Source of the DNA: Desulfobulbaceae bacterium
GTDB lineage: Bacteria > Desulfobacterota > Desulfobulbia > Desulfobulbales > Desulfurivibrionaceae
Direction: 5' to 3'
DNA length: 9,341 bases
NCBI GenBank assembly: GCA_003557565.1
Contig: PWOG01000113.1
Coordinates: 1 to 9,341, forward strand
The position numbers were made by a program, and so were the translations under genes. Shown here one piece after another: positions 5,466-9,341 of the stretch. Numbering within the stretch: the stretch's first letter is position 1; each line of letters begins with the position of its first letter. The notes under the pieces are model-generated. The model worked only from the letters and a program-made list of their open reading frames with translations. It searched no databases and was not told the origin of the DNA.

Positions 5466-6926
5466 ATGCCGCTTGACAATCTGGAAACCGCCTACACTTT
5501 CGATGACCTGCTGCTGGTTCCGGCAGCCTCCGAGGTCCTGCCTGCCGAGGTTGATCTCTGCACCAAACTTACTCCGGGCATCGATCTTAATATCCCCCTG
5601 GTTAGCGCGGCCATGGACTCGGTCACCGAACACCGGACCGCCATCACCATGGCCCGGGAGGGCGGAATCGGCATCATCCATAAAAACATGAGTATAGACG
5701 AACAGGCCCGGGAAGTACGCAAGGTAAAAAAATCCGAATCGGGAATGGTCATCGACCCGGTCACGGTGGACGAAAACCGCACGGTCCGCGAGGTCAATGC
5801 CATCATGCGCAACAACCAGATCTCCGGGGTGCCGGTGCTGCGCAACGCTAAACTGGCTGGAATCGTCACCAACCGCGACCTGCGTTTTGTCACCGATGAA
5901 AACCTCAAGGTCAGGGATGTCATGACCGGCAAGAACCTGGTTACCGCCCGTCCCGGCATCACCCTGGAACAGTCCAAGGCACTGCTCCATGAGCACCGGA
6001 TTGAAAAGCTGCTGGTGGTGGATGACGACGGCAACCTCCAGGGCCTGATCACCATCAAGGATATCGAGAAAATCCGACGCTATCCCCGGGCAGCCAAGGA
6101 TGACCTGGGCCGGCTGCGGGTCGGCGCCGCCATCGGTCCCAATACCTCCATGGCCGACATCAACAAGCTGGTGGAGATGGGGGTTGACGTGGTGGTGCTG
6201 GATTCGGCCCACGGCCATTCCCAGAACATCATCAATGCCCTGCGCCGGATTAAAGACGCCTTCCCGGATTTACCGGTAATCGCCGGTAATGTTGCCACCG
6301 CCGAAGGTACCGAGGCCCTGATCAAGGCCGGGGCCGATTGCGTAAAAATCGGGGTGGGTCCGGGCTCCATCTGCACCACCCGGATTGTTGCCGGGGTCGG
6401 CGTCCCCCAGCTGTCCGCCATTCACAACTCAGCCAAGGTCGCGGACCGTTACGGGATCCCCTTGATCGCCGACGGCGGCATCAAGTTTTCCGGTGAGATA
6501 ACCAAGGCCATCGGTATCGGCGCCAGCTTGATCATGGTGGGCAGCCTGTTTGCCGGCACCGACGAGACCCCCGGCGAAACCTTTCTCTACCAGGGCCGGA
6601 CCTACAAGGGCTACCGGGGCATGGGCTCCCTGGGCGCCATGCACCAGGGCAGCAGCGACCGGTACTTTCAGGACCAGACCGAAAACCAGGCCAAACTGGT
6701 ACCCGAGGGTATCGAGGGCAAGGTTCCTTACCGCGGACCTCTTTCCACCATGATTCACCAACTAATGGGCGGTCTGCGCTCGGGCATGGGTTACGTGGGA
6801 GCGGCGAATATCTCGGAGTTGCGCGGCAAGGCCAAATTTGTCCAAATCACCGCCGCCGGGCTCAGGGAAAGCCATGTGCATGATGTGATCATCACCAAGG
6901 AAGCCCCCAACTACCGCCTCGGGTAA
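5466..6926 (+). CDS. guaB: Inosine-5'-monophosphate dehydrogenase
   Basis: The 486-residue enzyme oxidises IMP to XMP with NAD+, the committed step to GMP. The TIM barrel is interrupted by two CBS domains (about residues 95-145 and 152-203; MVIDPVTVDENRTV and DVMTGKNLVTARPG), the usual site of purine-nucleotide regulation. The catalytic loop is GVGPGSICTTRIVAGVG with Cys303. IMP-phosphate binding residues lie in IADGGIKFSG (334-343) and the flap in YRGMGSLGAM (383-392). An in-frame extension to 5364 exists, but the ATG at 5466 with AAGGAG 7 bases upstream and the family-typical N-terminus (ETAYTFDDLLLVP) decide the start. The protein ends PNYRLG, a normal family end. Its TAA stop (6924-6926) is the first part of a palindromic repeat element. 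guaA follows 167 bases downstream. Confidence 0.97.
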   Translation: MPLDNLETAYTFDDLLLVPAASEVLPAEVDLCTKLTPGIDLNIPLVSAAMDSVTEHRTAITMAREGGIGIIHKNMSIDEQAREVRKVKKSESGMVIDPVTVDENRTVREVNAIMRNNQISGVPVLRNAKLAGIVTNRDLRFVTDENLKVRDVMTGKNLVTARPGITLEQSKALLHEHRIEKLLVVDDDGNLQGLITIKDIEKIRRYPRAAKDDLGRLRVGAAIGPNTSMADINKLVEMGVDVVVLDSAHGHSQNIINALRRIKDAFPDLPVIAGNVATAEGTEALIKAGADCVKIGVGPGSICTTRIVAGVGVPQLSAIHNSAKVADRYGIPLIADGGIKFSGEITKAIGIGASLIMVGSLFAGTDETPGETFLYQGRTYKGYRGMGSLGAMHQGSSDRYFQDQTENQAKLVPEGIEGKVPYRGPLSTMIHQLMGGLRSGMGYVGAANISELRGKAKFVQITAAGLRESHVHDVIITKEAPNYRLG

Positions 6927-7031
6927 GCGGTCACAGGGCACCGCATCTTTCGGCGATCGGGCCGGCTCACGTACTGATGTACGCTTCGCCGTCCCGCTCA
7001 CCACAACCTGCGACACCCTGTGACCGCTTAC
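6923..7031. repeat. 109-bp imperfect palindromic repeat with 16-bp terminal inverted repeats, copy 1 (MITE/REP-like)
   Basis: Perfect 16-bp ends GTAAGCGGTCACAGGG (6923-6938) and their complement (7016-7031) bound a sequence that is an imperfect palindrome along most of its length. It folds toward a centre CGTAC-TGAT-GTACG. Bases 6936-7031 match the reverse complement of 9246-9341 at 93 of 96 positions with no gaps. The left end overlaps guaB: GG of the last codon plus its TAA stop are element-like. No target-site duplication is obvious. It encodes no protein and would form a long hairpin in a guaB-guaA transcript. Size, terminal inverted repeats and dispersed copies fit a non-autonomous MITE- or REP/BIME-type element; I cannot name the family or its transposase. 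Confidence 0.85.
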
Positions 7032-7093
7032 AGAACAAACACTGGGATTTAGTTACGCCCAAACTTAAAACTTTTTGGAATTATTTGCATATT

Positions 7094-8650
<1,557 letters not shown>

Positions 8651-8759
8651 TTGCAACCCCGGCAGCCGCACCGCGACTTCGGCCAAGCAGCCAGGCTTTG
8701 ATTACCATATTGGTAGCGGATAAGGCGGAACCATGCCGCCCCGGCATGGAAAGTTGACG
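8651..8759. other. Intergenic gap with two small perfect dyads
   Basis: Two inverted repeats lie between guaA and the OB-fold gene. TACCA-TAT-TGGTA is at 8703-8715, and CCATGCCG-CCC-CGGCATGG is at 8731-8749 (8-bp stem, 3-base loop). The second buries a candidate ATG at 8733 and ends inside the purine-rich ribosome site of the ATG at 8760. Neither dyad has a T-tract, so neither is a convincing terminator for guaA. No clear promoter is seen. Confidence 0.45.
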
Positions 8760-9179
8760 ATGCAAAAGTTCCGCCAATGGATCATCCGGCTGCTACCGGC
8801 CATCGCCGTTCTTATGATTGCCGGCCTGATATTGTCCCGGACCCGCTTCCCCGAACCGGCAAACCGGGGGGTGGACGTGCGAATCGACGCCTTTGCGGCC
8901 GCCGATCATGTCGGCAAAAAAGCTGAGGTCTGCGGCTTCGTGGCTTCCGCTGTTTTTCTCCCCGCCATCGGGGGTGAGCCCACCTTTTTGAATCTCGGCC
9001 GGCCCCACCCCGATCAGCCGTTCACCGTGGTGATATGGGGAGAAGACCGGGGCCGTTTCCAGGCCCCGCCGGAAAAATACTACCAGGGCCGCAGTATTTG
9101 CGTGTCCGGGCGCATCCGTTTGCATAAAGACGTGCCACAGATCCGCGTGCGGCACCCGGGCCAGATCGTCGTGCAATAA
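8760..9179 (+). CDS. Membrane-anchored OB-fold-like protein of unknown function
   Basis: This 139-residue protein has a basic start and one hydrophobic segment (about residues 6-25, IIRLLPAIAVLMIAGLIL), a membrane anchor or uncleaved signal. A soluble domain of about 95 residues follows. The pattern VGKKAEVCGFVAS - TFLNLGRPHPDQPFTVVIWGEDRGRF - GRSICVSGRIRLHKDVPQIRV looks like a single small OB fold: strand-rich, with G at turns and a closing GRI...PQI strand pair, as in small nucleic-acid-binding proteins annotated near nucleases. Whether it binds nucleic acid is unknown. With the anchor, the OB domain would face the periplasm. I choose the ATG at 8760 because GGAAAG (8748-8753) lies 6 bases upstream; an in-frame ATG at 8733 would add nine residues but lies in a hairpin. 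It starts 109 bases after guaA. Confidence 0.7.
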   Translation: MQKFRQWIIRLLPAIAVLMIAGLILSRTRFPEPANRGVDVRIDAFAAADHVGKKAEVCGFVASAVFLPAIGGEPTFLNLGRPHPDQPFTVVIWGEDRGRFQAPPEKYYQGRSICVSGRIRLHKDVPQIRVRHPGQIVVQ

Positions 9180-9221
9180 GCCGCGGTGAAACAGTATGGT
9201 GGCCGCCCGGAGATCTGCCCT

Positions 9222-9237
9222 GTAAGTGATCACGGGG
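9222..9237. repeat. Degenerate copy of the palindromic element's terminal repeat
   Basis: GTAAGTGATCACGGGG matches the 16-bp terminal repeat GTAAGCGGTCACAGGG at 13 of 16 positions. It lies in the same orientation 24 bases before the start of copy 2. It may be the remnant of an older element next to the newer one, or a coincidence. Confidence 0.3.
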
Positions 9238-9245
9238 GCAAAATG

Positions 9246-9341
9246 GTAAGCGGTCACAGGGTGCCGCAGGTTGTGGTGAGCGGGACGGCGAAGCGTACCT
9301 CAGTACGTGAGCCGGCCCGATCGCCGCAAGATGCGGTGCCC
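9246..9341. repeat. Palindromic repeat, copy 2, inverted relative to copy 1, cut by window end
   Basis: The sequence begins with the 16-bp terminal repeat GTAAGCGGTCACAGGG at 9246-9261. Its reverse complement matches copy 1 (6936-7031) at 93 of 96 bases. The three differences are at copy-1 positions 6950, 6978 and 7013. Only about 13 bases of the far terminal repeat are missing beyond the window. At 6950 and 7013 this copy has the base that would pair with the opposite arm, so its hairpin is better matched than copy 1. It lies 66 bases after the stop of the OB-fold gene. Confidence 0.85.

Noticed and set aside
5460..6218. Long minus-strand open frame opposite guaB
   Set aside because: It is a shadow frame in GC-rich coding DNA; the plus strand encodes intact IMPDH.
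6977..7093. N-terminal extension of guaA starting at ATG 6977 inside the repeat element
   Set aside because: The added 39 residues are translated repeat DNA and linker. GMP synthases begin just before the ILILDFGSQ motif, matching the ATG at 7094.
8793..9257. Minus-strand 154-codon frame overlapping the OB-fold gene and the end of copy 2
   Set aside because: The plus-strand frame has a membrane segment, a family-like OB pattern and a ribosome site. The minus frame begins inside the repeat and shows no domain.

Overview
The window is a chromosomal stretch of a fairly GC-rich bacterium. Coding DNA is clearly GC-rich and the larger gaps are AT-rich. Protein style (six-domain S1, guaB/guaA neighbours, a small anchored OB-fold protein after guaA) and gene order suggest a Desulfobacterota (former Deltaproteobacteria) genome, perhaps near the Desulfobulbales. 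That placement is inference from recognition, not from a search. Most of the content is housekeeping, and I see no phage, CRISPR, toxin or defence genes.

Layout. Bases 1-85 (minus) hold the first 28 codons of a nitronate monooxygenase-like flavoprotein cut by the window edge. A 421-bp AT-rich divergent gap follows, with a good sigma70-type promoter (358-386) and several small dyads. It leads into a response regulator fused to a GGDEF domain (507-1457). After two terminator-like hairpins comes a strong promoter, then the plus-strand group rpsA (1684-3399), sppA-like peptidase (3433-4341) and an IHF/HU-family protein (4379-4657). rpsA next to an IHF-type gene recalls the enterobacterial rpsA-ihfB order, with the peptidase between them. 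An 11-bp GC-rich hairpin (4669-4695) separates this group from a convergent YciO/YrdC/Sua5-family gene (minus, TTG start at 5322). A 143-bp divergent gap separates that gene from guaB.

guaB (5466-6926) and guaA (7094-8650) encode the two steps IMP to XMP to GMP. They are followed by a small membrane-anchored OB-fold-like protein of unknown role (8760-9179).

The most unusual structure is a 109-bp imperfect palindrome with 16-bp perfect terminal inverted repeats (GTAAGCGGTCACAGGG). It sits between guaB and guaA, and its first bases supply the guaB stop codon. A second copy, 93 of 96 bases identical by eye, lies in opposite orientation at the right edge (9246 onward). The two copies bracket guaA and the OB-fold gene. 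They look like a dispersed MITE- or REP-like family.
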